Source: a bacterium
GTDB lineage: Bacteria; Patescibacteriota; Gracilibacteria; UBA1369; PNNO01
Assembly: GCA_021158225.1 (NCBI GenBank)
Contig: JAGGUZ010000024.1
Coordinates: 1-50,830, forward strand
DNA length: 50,830 nt
Reading direction: 5' to 3'
The first letter of the stretch is position 1, and each line of letters starts with the position of its first letter. The notes under the pieces are model-generated. The model worked only from the letters and a program-made list of their open reading frames with translations, had not been told where the DNA came from and did no database searches. A program made the position numbers and the translations under genes. Below, in pieces: positions 17,847-26,010 of this stretch.

Positions 17847-18473
17847 ATGGAAATCACATGGCATGGAGAACGATGTTTCACAATAAAGGGTAAAGATACA
17901 ACAATTGTTATTGATCCATATGAAAAATCCGATCATATACTAGAAGAGGTAAAAGCTGATACTGTTTTGTTGACTGGAGATTACGATGGAACGGCTGTTT
18001 TACGAAAAGGGGCGGATAAAGCTAAAAAAGTAAATTGGCCGGGAGAATATGAAATTCAAGGTGTCGCAATTGTTGCGATTCCTTCTTATTCAAAACAAGT
18101 ATTGGAAAACGATAAAACTGGAGGAAAGATTATACTTTTCAGTTTTATTGTTGACGGAATAAGAATGTGTCATCTTGGTACTCTTGGAGGTGAAGTTGAC
18201 GAAGAGACAATGGAAAAAATCGGGAATGTCGATGTTTTAATGGTTCCTGCCGCCGGGAAAGAAGCTCTTGATTCAAAGAAAGCTCACGAAATTATAGAAG
18301 CTATTGATCCTCGAATTGTTATTCCGATGAATTACAAAGGCAGTGAAGTTGATGTTCTACTTAAACAGCTTGGGATTACTGATCCGCGAAAAGAAGAGAA
18401 ATTGACTATATCCGGTAAAGCACAACTTCCGGAAGAAAAGACTGAGTTTGTTCTATTAGATGTGTCTCCATAG
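17847..18473 (+). CDS. Metallo-beta-lactamase-fold protein lacking the HxHxDH metal motif
   Basis: A 208-residue protein resembling the UPF0173/UlaG-like branch of the MBL fold. The start MEITWHGERCFTIKGKDTTIVIDPY is family-like, as are MCHLGTLGG and the VDVLMVPAAG and DPRIVIPMNYKGSEVDVL segments. Where active members have T-H-x-H-x-D-H the sequence reads LLTGDYDGTAVL, so the usual zinc ligands are lost and hydrolase activity is doubtful. A binding or structural role is one possibility. The last codons and TAG stop fall inside the 5' acceptor end of tRNA-Arg (10-base overlap), so translation and tRNA processing use the same nucleotides. Confidence 0.8.
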   Translation: MEITWHGERCFTIKGKDTTIVIDPYEKSDHILEEVKADTVLLTGDYDGTAVLRKGADKAKKVNWPGEYEIQGVAIVAIPSYSKQVLENDKTGGKIILFSFIVDGIRMCHLGTLGGEVDEETMEKIGNVDVLMVPAAGKEALDSKKAHEIIEAIDPRIVIPMNYKGSEVDVLLKQLGITDPRKEEKLTISGKAQLPEEKTEFVLLDVSP

Positions 18474-18538
18474 TTTAATGGATAGAACGAGGGCTTCCTA
18501 AGCTCTAAATGGTGGTTCGATTCCGCCTGGGGACACCA
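18464..18538 (+). tRNA. tRNA-Arg (anticodon CCU)
   Basis: A full cloverleaf can be drawn: acceptor GTCTCCA with TGGGGAC, D stem GTTT/GAAC, anticodon stem AGGGC/GCTCT with loop TTCCTAA (anticodon CCT), a four-base variable loop, T stem GGTGG/CCGCC with loop TTCGATT, discriminator A and encoded CCA. It reads AGG codons. The first 10 bases overlap the preceding coding sequence including its stop codon. Confidence 0.95.
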
Positions 18539-18595
18539 TTTTATTAAATAGCCCCAGTTTTAAGTTTAATTCTTGATAATTTTTCCACAAAGTAC

Positions 18596-18624
18596 TTGCT
18601 TTTTAAAAAAGAATATGTTATCAT
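18596..18624 (+). promoter_or_regulatory. Sigma-70-like promoter of the structured RNA/miaB leader
   Basis: TTGCTT at 18596-18601, a 17-base spacer and TATCAT at 18619-18624. Transcription would begin near 18631, exactly where the base-paired region starts, 58 bases after tRNA-Arg. Confidence 0.65.
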
Positions 18625-18630
18625 ATTAGC

Positions 18631-18860
18631 GTAACAGTGATTTTATTAGCCTCGTGTTAATGGAATTAATGTTACACCTCTTGATTCTCTTGCTCTCTAT
18701 ATAAATGGATCCTCGTGATCCTTCTATAAAAAGAGCATTCGGAATCATTCCTTGAATCCTTGGATACCTCGTGTATCTGATGGTTCTAACCCCCTTTAGC
18801 GGGTTCTTATAGTTCATTAGTTTCTTCACTGATACTTGTGGGCCGTAAGGCCCGCTTCCC
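18631..18860 (+). ncRNA. Unrecognised structured RNA: three hairpins with identical CUCGU loops
   Basis: The stretch between tRNA-Arg and miaB has no convincing gene but is dense in helices. A closing stem pairs CAGTGA (18635-18640) with TCACTG (18826-18831). Inside it lie hairpin 1 (18641-18665, about ten pairs, core TTAGC/GTTAA), hairpin 2 (18707-18721, GGATC/GATCC), hairpin 3 (18760-18780, core GATAC/GTATC) and hairpin 4 (AACCC at 18788 with GGGTT at 18801). Hairpins 1-3 have different stems but the same five-base loop CTCGT, spaced 61 and 56 bases apart. A seven-pair hairpin with a GTAA tetraloop follows (18838-18855). I recognise no known family; a stand-alone RNA or a miaB leader are both possible. 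Confidence 0.65.
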
Positions 18861-18955
18861 TTTATATAGGATTTGTTTTGTTTTTACTAAAGCTTGTCTT
18901 TGATAGACATTTTTTATTTATTCTGGTAGTTTTGTGACCTGAAGATATTTTTGTT

Positions 18956-20326
18956 ATGCAAAGAAAATATTATATACAAACCTTGGGGTGCCAAATGAAC
19001 TATTCCGATTCGGAAAGAATCGATAGGGTTTTACAGAATATGGGGTTAACAAAAGTAAATAAAATGGAAGATGCCGACTTAGTTATTTTTAATACTTGTT
19101 CGGTAAGGCAAAAAGCGGAAGACAGAGTATTCGGGCAGATGATAAATATCGGGAAATTACGCAAGAAAAGGCCACATTTAATAGCGGGAATAACCGGATG
19201 TATGGTTCGTAAAACATCAACAAAGAAATCTGAAGAAAAAGATAAACTTATAAATAGGGTTAGCCGAAATGATTTTGTTTTTAGGATTGAAGATTTGCCG
19301 AAATTACCGGGAATTATAAATGAATTATGGCCGGATATTAAACTTAACGAACCTCCTGAAGCAAATATTAAAAATTATTTTAAAATTAATCCGGTATATA
19401 CAAATAAGGCGCAGGCATTTGTTCCTATTGGGACGGGTTGTGATAATTTTTGTACTTACTGTATTGTTCCGTACAGCAGAAAAAGAGAGAAAAGCAGACC
19501 AATGGATGATGTAGTCAAAGAGTGTGACAATTTGGTTAAAAACGGATGTCTGGAAATTACTCTTTTAGGGCAGAATGTAAACTCATACGGACTTTCTAAT
19601 CTAGACAAAAAGACAAATGAATTTAAAGATGTTGACATGCCTTTTGTTCGTTTGTTGGAACAAGTTGATGCTCTTAAGTCAAAAGGGTTAAAGAGGCTTC
19701 GTTTTACATCGAATCATCCAAAAGATTTATCGGATGAGTTAATATCTGCGATGGCGAGATTGGAAACACTAATGCCTTATTTACACTTACCTGTTCAATC
19801 CGGAAGCGATGAAATGCTTAAAAGAATGAATAGGCATTACACGGCCGATTGGTACAGAGATCTTATTAAAAAGCTTAGAAAAGCAGTTCCGGGAATAGCT
19901 ATTTCTACAGATATTATCGTTGGTTTCTGTGGGGAAACAGAAGAAGAATTTATGGATACATACAAATTATTTGAAGATATAGAGTGGGATATGTGCTATT
20001 TGGCTCAATATTCAACTCGTAAAGGAACTTTTGCGAGTCAATATATGGAAGATGATGTGCCGGTTAATATTAAAAGTGAAAGATGGCACAGATTAAATGA
20101 GGTATTAAAAAGATCGGCTCTTAAAGGACATAAAGTTTTCGAAGGAAAAGATGTTGAGGTTCTTGTGGAAAAGTGTGAAAACGGAATTTGTGAAGGAAGG
20201 AGTGAACATTTTAAAACAGTTGTTTTTGATTCCGAAAAGAATTTAACCGGCACGCTTCAAAAGATACATGTGGATAGAGGTAGAGAATGGCAACTTGAAG
20301 GAACTCTTATTCAAGAACAGCTTTAA
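18956..20326 (+). CDS. miaB: tRNA-2-methylthio-N6-isopentenyladenosine synthase MiaB
   Basis: Radical-SAM methylthiotransferase modifying A37 of tRNAs that read UNN codons. The 456 residues contain the UPF0004 domain (YIQTLGCQMNYSDSERI, FNTCSVRQKAEDRVFG, a further Cys in GITGCMVRK), the radical-SAM motif GCDNFCTYCIVPYSR with its CxxxCxxC, GQNVNSYG and the LPVQSGSDEMLKRMNRHYT segment, and a C-terminal TRAM domain (VEVLVEKCENG). It requires i6A from MiaA, which is not in this window. The gene follows the structured RNA by about 95 bases, and its 3' end overlaps convergent alaS by 20 bases. Confidence 0.96.
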   Translation: MQRKYYIQTLGCQMNYSDSERIDRVLQNMGLTKVNKMEDADLVIFNTCSVRQKAEDRVFGQMINIGKLRKKRPHLIAGITGCMVRKTSTKKSEEKDKLINRVSRNDFVFRIEDLPKLPGIINELWPDIKLNEPPEANIKNYFKINPVYTNKAQAFVPIGTGCDNFCTYCIVPYSRKREKSRPMDDVVKECDNLVKNGCLEITLLGQNVNSYGLSNLDKKTNEFKDVDMPFVRLLEQVDALKSKGLKRLRFTSNHPKDLSDELISAMARLETLMPYLHLPVQSGSDEMLKRMNRHYTADWYRDLIKKLRKAVPGIAISTDIIVGFCGETEEEFMDTYKLFEDIEWDMCYLAQYSTRKGTFASQYMEDDVPVNIKSERWHRLNEVLKRSALKGHKVFEGKDVEVLVEKCENGICEGRSEHFKTVVFDSEKNLTGTLQKIHVDRGREWQLEGTLIQEQL

Positions 20327-22115
20327 TCCTTCTTACTCCGGCGCTTGAACTTTGCTCTTTTTTGATTCTGAACTTTCCAAGATCACGAGTGTTTTTTACA
20401 TGAGGACCTCCGCAGATTTCCATGCTAAAGTCTCCTATTTTATAAACTTTTACTTTTTCGCCGTATTTAGATTCAAAAAGACCTATTGCACCACGTTTTT
20501 TTGCTTCATCGACTGTCATTTCTTCATAAGTAACATCAAGACCTTTTTTAATTTGCTCGTTGACTATATATTCAACTTCTTTAATTTGTTCGGGTGTCAT
20601 TTTATCCGGGTGTGAAAAGTCAAACCTAAGCCGGTCAACGGTTATATTTGATCCTTTTTGTTTAACATGCGGACCTAAAACATTTCGCAATGCTTGATCT
20701 AAAAGATGTGTTGCCGTGTGCAACTTTGTTGTTTGTTCGCTGTGGTCGGCAAGTCCACCGGAGAATTTTTTTTCAGCTCCGACTCTGGAAAGCTCTTGGT
20801 GTTTTTCAAAAGCTTTTTTATATCCATCCATGTCTACTAAAATCTTATTTTCCTTGGCGAGTTCTTGAGTCATTTCAATTGGAAATCCATATGTATCGTA
20901 CAGTTTAAACGCTATCCTTCCAGGGAGCATAGGATTTTTTTCTTTCATTAAATTCGGTAAAAGTTTTTCAAATTCTTTTTCTCCTTGTAAGAGAGTTTTA
21001 CTGAATTTTTCTTCTTCTTTTTTTAGTTCGTTAATAATTTTCTCTTTAAATTCATTAAGTTCCGGGTATACATCTTTGTAGTAATCTATATAAATCTTTG
21101 CAATTTCCGCGGTGAATTTATTTTCTATCCCTATTTTTTTACCGTGTCTAATTGCTCTTCTAATTAGTCTTCTGAGTACATAACCTTGGTCTGTATTTGA
21201 GGGAGCAATGCCGTATGGATCTCCCAAAATAAATGTTGCAGCACGTAAGTGATCGGCAATAATTCTTTGAGATTCTATAAAATCCGTTTTACTTATTTCT
21301 CCGGCAAGTTCTCGAATTTTTTTAAGTGCGTCTATAAACAGCTCTGTTTCAAAAGGTGTTTCAACATTGTTCAAAATGGCAAGTCCACGTTCAAATCCGA
21401 ATCCTGTATCAACGTTTTTTTGAGAAAGAGGCTTAAAAGTTCCGTCTTCTTGTTTATCGTATTGCATAAAGACATCATTCCAAATTTCAACAAATTTCCC
21501 GCAATCGCAAGATACTCCAAGTTCATCACACTTTGGGCATTTTTGTTTACCTGTATCGTAAAACATTTCCGTGTCTGGACCGCATGGACCTGTTTGTCCG
21601 GCAGGGCCCCACCAGTTTTCTTTTTTCCCATAAAAATATATAAGTCCGCTGGCAAGTGGTTCTCCGTCCTTAACTCTTCTAAAACCAAGCTTCTCCCATG
21701 TGCTTGTGGCTTTTTCGTCACCTGTAAAACAACTAACAGATAGTCTCTTCGGGTTAAGTCCAAGACCTCCATCTTCAATTGAAGAGGTAAGAAATTCATA
21801 ACTCATCCTAATGGCCTCTTCTTTAAAATAATCTCCAAGCGACCAATTTCCCATCATTTCAAAGAAAGTTAAATGGGTTGTATCGCCAACTTCATCGATG
21901 TCATCGGTTCTTACACATTTTTGTATATCTACAAGTCTGTTCCCCTGAGGATGTTTTTCTCCGTATAAATAAGGGACCAAAGGATGCATTCCTGCAGTTG
22001 TAAAAAGTACGGTTGGATCGTTCTCCGGGATTAAAGATGCTCCGTTTATTTGTTTATGTTTATGTTTGTCTACAAAAAAATCAATGAATTGTTTGCGTAA
22101 TTGATTTGCTCTCAT
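20307..22115 (-). CDS. alaS: Alanyl-tRNA synthetase, short form without C-Ala domain
   Basis: Charges tRNA-Ala. The class II catalytic core is clear (MRANQLRKQFIDFF, TTAGMHPLVPYLYG, THLTFFEMMGNWSLGDYFK, the DQGYVLRRLIRRAIRHG motif 3 region), as is the editing domain (HTATHLLDQALR with its paired zinc/water-binding His residues, then ICGGPHVKNT). The protein stops at 602 residues, directly after the editing domain, where typical bacterial AlaRS continues to about 870 with the DHHA1/C-Ala domain. An insertion with CPKCDELGVSCDCG suggests an extra zinc knuckle. A TATAAT-like box lies about 13 bases before the ATG. Confidence 0.95.
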   Translation of the reverse strand: MRANQLRKQFIDFFVDKHKHKQINGASLIPENDPTVLFTTAGMHPLVPYLYGEKHPQGNRLVDIQKCVRTDDIDEVGDTTHLTFFEMMGNWSLGDYFKEEAIRMSYEFLTSSIEDGGLGLNPKRLSVSCFTGDEKATSTWEKLGFRRVKDGEPLASGLIYFYGKKENWWGPAGQTGPCGPDTEMFYDTGKQKCPKCDELGVSCDCGKFVEIWNDVFMQYDKQEDGTFKPLSQKNVDTGFGFERGLAILNNVETPFETELFIDALKKIRELAGEISKTDFIESQRIIADHLRAATFILGDPYGIAPSNTDQGYVLRRLIRRAIRHGKKIGIENKFTAEIAKIYIDYYKDVYPELNEFKEKIINELKKEEEKFSKTLLQGEKEFEKLLPNLMKEKNPMLPGRIAFKLYDTYGFPIEMTQELAKENKILVDMDGYKKAFEKHQELSRVGAEKKFSGGLADHSEQTTKLHTATHLLDQALRNVLGPHVKQKGSNITVDRLRFDFSHPDKMTPEQIKEVEYIVNEQIKKGLDVTYEEMTVDEAKKRGAIGLFESKYGEKVKVYKIGDFSMEICGGPHVKNTRDLGKFRIKKEQSSSAGVRRIKAVLE

Positions 22116-22222
22116 AACCTTAATGTTTATTATAAGTTTAGTGTATTGTATGAAATTTTCTTGTTAAAAACAATAAAATTTGCGATAGTATAATGGCGAA
22201 ATAACCCTATTAATAATTATAT

Positions 22223-23920
22223 ATGACTAAAAAAAATACGGGAATTTTTACTCGTAAGGCAATTGGTTTGATAATTGGACTTATTGGGGTGTTTCTCTTG
22301 GTTTTTATTGTTTTCTACATAATCTCACGAGTGTTTAGGCCTCAAGATCTTGCTACGATGCTTCCAAAAGATAATGTTGTTGCTCTTATGCAAGTAAGTA
22401 CAAATTCAAATCATGAGCAAGTTCAAAAATTTTATGAAAGGCTTAATAATTACGATTTGTACCATCCGGAGTCGTTAAAACTTCTAATTAATGAAACTTT
22501 TGAAACAAATTTTGATAAAGATATATCACCTTGGTTAGGTAGACAGGTTGGAGTGGCTCTGCTTGAGAAATCGAAGGGAAAAGGGCAAACGGATATTTTG
22601 TTGTTTGCTGAAGTGAAAGATAAGGCGAAAACGCTTGATTTTCTTAAGTCGAGAGGATTGCAAAGCAAAGAAGATTATTTGTTAAGCGATGATTATAAAG
22701 GAGTTAAAATTTACAGATATTCGCTTAGTCAAACATATAATTTTATGTTTATAAACAGCTATCTTGTGGTGTCTGATAATGAGAATGCATTGCAGGTTGT
22801 TGTTGATGCTTGTAAGAAACATAACAATCAATTAATTTCTAACGATTTATATAAAAAGATTAGTCAGAATTTACCTATAAATACATTGATGTTTGGTTAT
22901 GTGGATGTGGAAAAACTTATTAACGTGCTTAAAAATAATGAAACTTTTATGAGCGAAAAAGGACGTGAACTCCTTGCTTTTGAACCTTTTTTAAAACTTT
23001 ATAAAGCTTTTGGGATAACCGGACTTATGGAAAATGGAAATATTGCGGTGCAAACGTTTATGTCGTTGGATGAGAATTATGTTTCCGGCAAGAATTTTAT
23101 CAATTTTGATACAAAATTCAGAGCAAAACTTCTTAACTACATATCTAAGGATTTGGTTTTTTATTCCGGAGGACTTGATCTTCAAAAGCAGATTCATAGA
23201 TATGAAGATATAATGAGTGCGGGTGGAGAGGTGTCATATTTGATTTTTGAAGGAATGCTTGAAGCGCAAAAAAATAAGTATTTGGGGCCTGAAATAGACC
23301 TTACGGAAGATGTGTATCCGTTGCTTCAAGGAGAATACGCTTTTGCAATAAATAAAAATGACAAAGGGGAAGCTTTTTCCGTTATACTTAAACTTTCCGA
23401 TTCTCTGCGTGATAGAGATAAATTTGAAAGTATTGTTGATAGCTTTATAAGAAAAGGAGCTATTCTTGCTCCAAAAGTTGTTAATGTTGAGCTTGAAGAT
23501 GGTACAACGATGCAAGAGATTCAAACTGTTCCCGAAGAGATAATACGGTCCACGGAAGACTATCATGGATATGAAATTAATGTTCTAACAGTTGGTACTC
23601 AACCTTGGGGAATTTATTATGTATTTTTAGATAATGTTCTTGTAATTACAACGCAACAAAATCAAATTCACTTAGCTATAGATTTATTTTCCGATTCGGG
23701 GAATAGCATTAAAAATAGTTCTATTTTTAGGGAATCGATTTCGCCGATTATACGCACTACGGATGAAGTTATTTATTTCAATATCAACTATCTGCTTGAT
23801 AAAACAAATTGGTTGCCGGAATCTTTTAGCAAATTTATTGAGCCGTTTAAAGCTGTGAGTATGGGAACAAATTATTTTAGAGATGGGATTTCTTCAATGT
23901 ATTACATAAAAATCGATTAA
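22223..23920 (+). CDS. DUF3352-like membrane-anchored protein
   Basis: A 565-residue protein with one N-terminal anchor (IGLIIGLIGVFLLVFIVFYII) and a large extracytoplasmic part. It resembles the DUF3352 family in its opening PKDNVVALMQVS, the paired modules around LLFAEVKDKAKTLDFLKS and SVILKLSDSLRDRDKFE, and YFNINYLLDKT near the end. The function is unknown. It is translationally coupled to the DUF4012 gene: the TAA of this gene shares its last A with that ATG (TAATG). The pair may form one envelope complex; that is inference from the coupling only. Confidence 0.75.
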   Translation: MTKKNTGIFTRKAIGLIIGLIGVFLLVFIVFYIISRVFRPQDLATMLPKDNVVALMQVSTNSNHEQVQKFYERLNNYDLYHPESLKLLINETFETNFDKDISPWLGRQVGVALLEKSKGKGQTDILLFAEVKDKAKTLDFLKSRGLQSKEDYLLSDDYKGVKIYRYSLSQTYNFMFINSYLVVSDNENALQVVVDACKKHNNQLISNDLYKKISQNLPINTLMFGYVDVEKLINVLKNNETFMSEKGRELLAFEPFLKLYKAFGITGLMENGNIAVQTFMSLDENYVSGKNFINFDTKFRAKLLNYISKDLVFYSGGLDLQKQIHRYEDIMSAGGEVSYLIFEGMLEAQKNKYLGPEIDLTEDVYPLLQGEYAFAINKNDKGEAFSVILKLSDSLRDRDKFESIVDSFIRKGAILAPKVVNVELEDGTTMQEIQTVPEEIIRSTEDYHGYEINVLTVGTQPWGIYYVFLDNVLVITTQQNQIHLAIDLFSDSGNSIKNSSIFRESISPIIRTTDEVIYFNINYLLDKTNWLPESFSKFIEPFKAVSMGTNYFRDGISSMYYIKID

Positions 23921-26004
23921 TGCCTCTTGTTCGTGACATAAAAAATCGCGATTCAAAAAAAACTTTGGTAATTCAACTTGAAGAGAGTTCTAGGCGCACT
24001 AAAAAATTGACTAACAAAAAAATAAAAAAATCTGATGAATATTTGTTTTTTGTAAAAGATGAGACAGAAGGAATTATAAAAAAACCCAATAAAGAATTTA
24101 TAAGAATGCTTTTGGTAGGGTTTTTTATTGTGTTTATGTTTAACATTGCGCAAATAGGTTTTCAGTTATTCTCAATTGCATCCGATACGGAAGTAGATGC
24201 TTTTCAGGGATTTGATAGATTTGTTGAAGGGGGAAAGGATGCTATTAATGCGAATTTCGGTGGTGCGGTTCAATATTTTGATTCAGCTAGTTTTGCTTTT
24301 AAACAAGCTCAAGATAATGTTTGGTTTATTAAGAATCATGGACTTGTATCAAATAAAGATAGTTTTGCCGGAAGTGCTTATAGTGTTTTGGAAGCTGGAG
24401 AGCATATATCGTCAGCTGCTTCGTATTTTTCGCAAGGGGCCAGTGCTATGCAAGAGATCCCTATTTTATTTATGCAAGATAACATTAAACATGATGGGCA
24501 ATTGTCGACCAACCCCGTTTCTTTAACGGAAAAATTAAAGTCGGCATTGGAGCTTTTTGATAATGCTTTAGCGGAAGTTAAATTGGCGCAGAAAATTTTA
24601 CCTAAGAATCTGAATGGGAGATTTAAAGTATTGGCGAGTCAGTTAAATAAACTTATTGATACTTTGATGGAAATGGAAGTTAGGGTACCTGCAATTTTAT
24701 CTATGCTTGGTGATCGTTATCCTCATAGATACCTAATTCTCCTTCAAAACAATTCAGAGTCGCGTCCGACTGGTGGTTTTATAGGTAGTTTCTTGATAGT
24801 GGACATTAATGACGGGCACATAACCAAAGCGGATTTTCATGATGTCTATGATTATGATGGGCAACTTCAAGATCATATTGACGCACCGAAAGAAATTGAT
24901 GCACTTACGGATAATTGGCGTATGAGGGATGCAAATTATTCCCCGGATTTTGCTGTTTCCGCAAAAAAGATAGCATGGTTTTTAGAGAAAGAAGGTGGAC
25001 CAGGGGTTGATACTGTTATTGCAATTAATCAAAGTATTTTAAAAGATCTTCTTGGTATAACAGGTCCGTTATCCGTGGAAGGATTAAGTGGGGAATTAAC
25101 GGATAGCAATTATCAAACAATTCTTACATATATTGTCGAGTCGAAACTTGAAGGAAAAAACAATCCAAAGGCTGTTATTGGGCGGATTGTCCCTTCTTTG
25201 CGTGAAGCTTTAAGCAAAAATGCATCTATAAAAAGTTTGTTTACTCTTATTGGAAATCAAATTAGAGACAAAGATATTATGGCTTGGTCCAAAGATGAGA
25301 AAGTTCAAAAATTTTTTGACGATATAGGCGTAAGTGGGCGTATTAAAAAAATCATGAAAGATGAAGATTATTTTAATCTTGTTTCTATAAGTGTTGGTGG
25401 AAATAAAAGTGACAGATATATGGATTCGAGTATTTTACATGAGACAATTATTGATAAACGGGGCGAGATTAGAGATGTCGTAACTTATAAGCGATCCAAT
25501 ACATTCAATTCTAATGTTGTTTTGGAGTGGAAGAGTCAACTTTCGGCTTTTAATTATAATGATATTCCAAAGTGGCTTGAAGATATTCTTGGTGCTGGTG
25601 AGAATAAATCTGTTATTAAAATACTTGTTCCAAAAGGGAGTGAACTTGAAAATGTAATAGGTGTATCTGAAGATGCGGTGACAGTAGGCTACGATAAAGA
25701 CACGGACAAGAGCTATATGTATTTTACATTAAGCGTACCGCCGGGACAGGAATCTGTGGTAACGATTACATATAAACTTCCTTATAAACTTGATTTGCGT
25801 ATTGCTGATGAATATAATCTTACCGTTCAAAAACAACCTGGGGCTTTAAATGATGTTTCGTTTGTTAAAAAAATTATTGCCGATTCATCGGTGAATAATT
25901 ACAGAAGTTATCCGGAGGAGGTTATATATACAAATGGAAAAGCATTTGAATACAAAACATCATTAAAAACGGATTTGTATTTCTCATCGCTTTGGGGAAT
26001 TTAA
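23920..26004 (+). CDS. DUF4012 domain membrane protein
   Basis: A 694-residue envelope protein. A basic cytosolic N terminus of about 55 residues precedes one membrane helix (MLLVGFFIVFMFNIAQIGFQLF). A helical region follows (residues about 85-250), then the DUF4012 core with its diagnostic YLILLQNNSESRPTGGFIGSF and ITKADFHDVYDYDGQL. The family resembles LytR-CpsA-Psr-type or glycan-linked proteins in placement, but no activity is established. It overlaps the DUF3352-like gene by one base and ends 6 bases before the convergent mutL. Confidence 0.88.
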   Translation: MPLVRDIKNRDSKKTLVIQLEESSRRTKKLTNKKIKKSDEYLFFVKDETEGIIKKPNKEFIRMLLVGFFIVFMFNIAQIGFQLFSIASDTEVDAFQGFDRFVEGGKDAINANFGGAVQYFDSASFAFKQAQDNVWFIKNHGLVSNKDSFAGSAYSVLEAGEHISSAASYFSQGASAMQEIPILFMQDNIKHDGQLSTNPVSLTEKLKSALELFDNALAEVKLAQKILPKNLNGRFKVLASQLNKLIDTLMEMEVRVPAILSMLGDRYPHRYLILLQNNSESRPTGGFIGSFLIVDINDGHITKADFHDVYDYDGQLQDHIDAPKEIDALTDNWRMRDANYSPDFAVSAKKIAWFLEKEGGPGVDTVIAINQSILKDLLGITGPLSVEGLSGELTDSNYQTILTYIVESKLEGKNNPKAVIGRIVPSLREALSKNASIKSLFTLIGNQIRDKDIMAWSKDEKVQKFFDDIGVSGRIKKIMKDEDYFNLVSISVGGNKSDRYMDSSILHETIIDKRGEIRDVVTYKRSNTFNSNVVLEWKSQLSAFNYNDIPKWLEDILGAGENKSVIKILVPKGSELENVIGVSEDAVTVGYDKDTDKSYMYFTLSVPPGQESVVTITYKLPYKLDLRIADEYNLTVQKQPGALNDVSFVKKIIADSSVNNYRSYPEEVIYTNGKAFEYKTSLKTDLYFSSLWGI

Positions 26005-26010
26005 GTGGAT

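Noticed and set aside
18626-18829. 67-codon minus-strand frame inside the structured RNA region
   Set aside because: No ribosome site and the composition is not protein-like; the paired segments and plus-strand promoter explain the sequence better.
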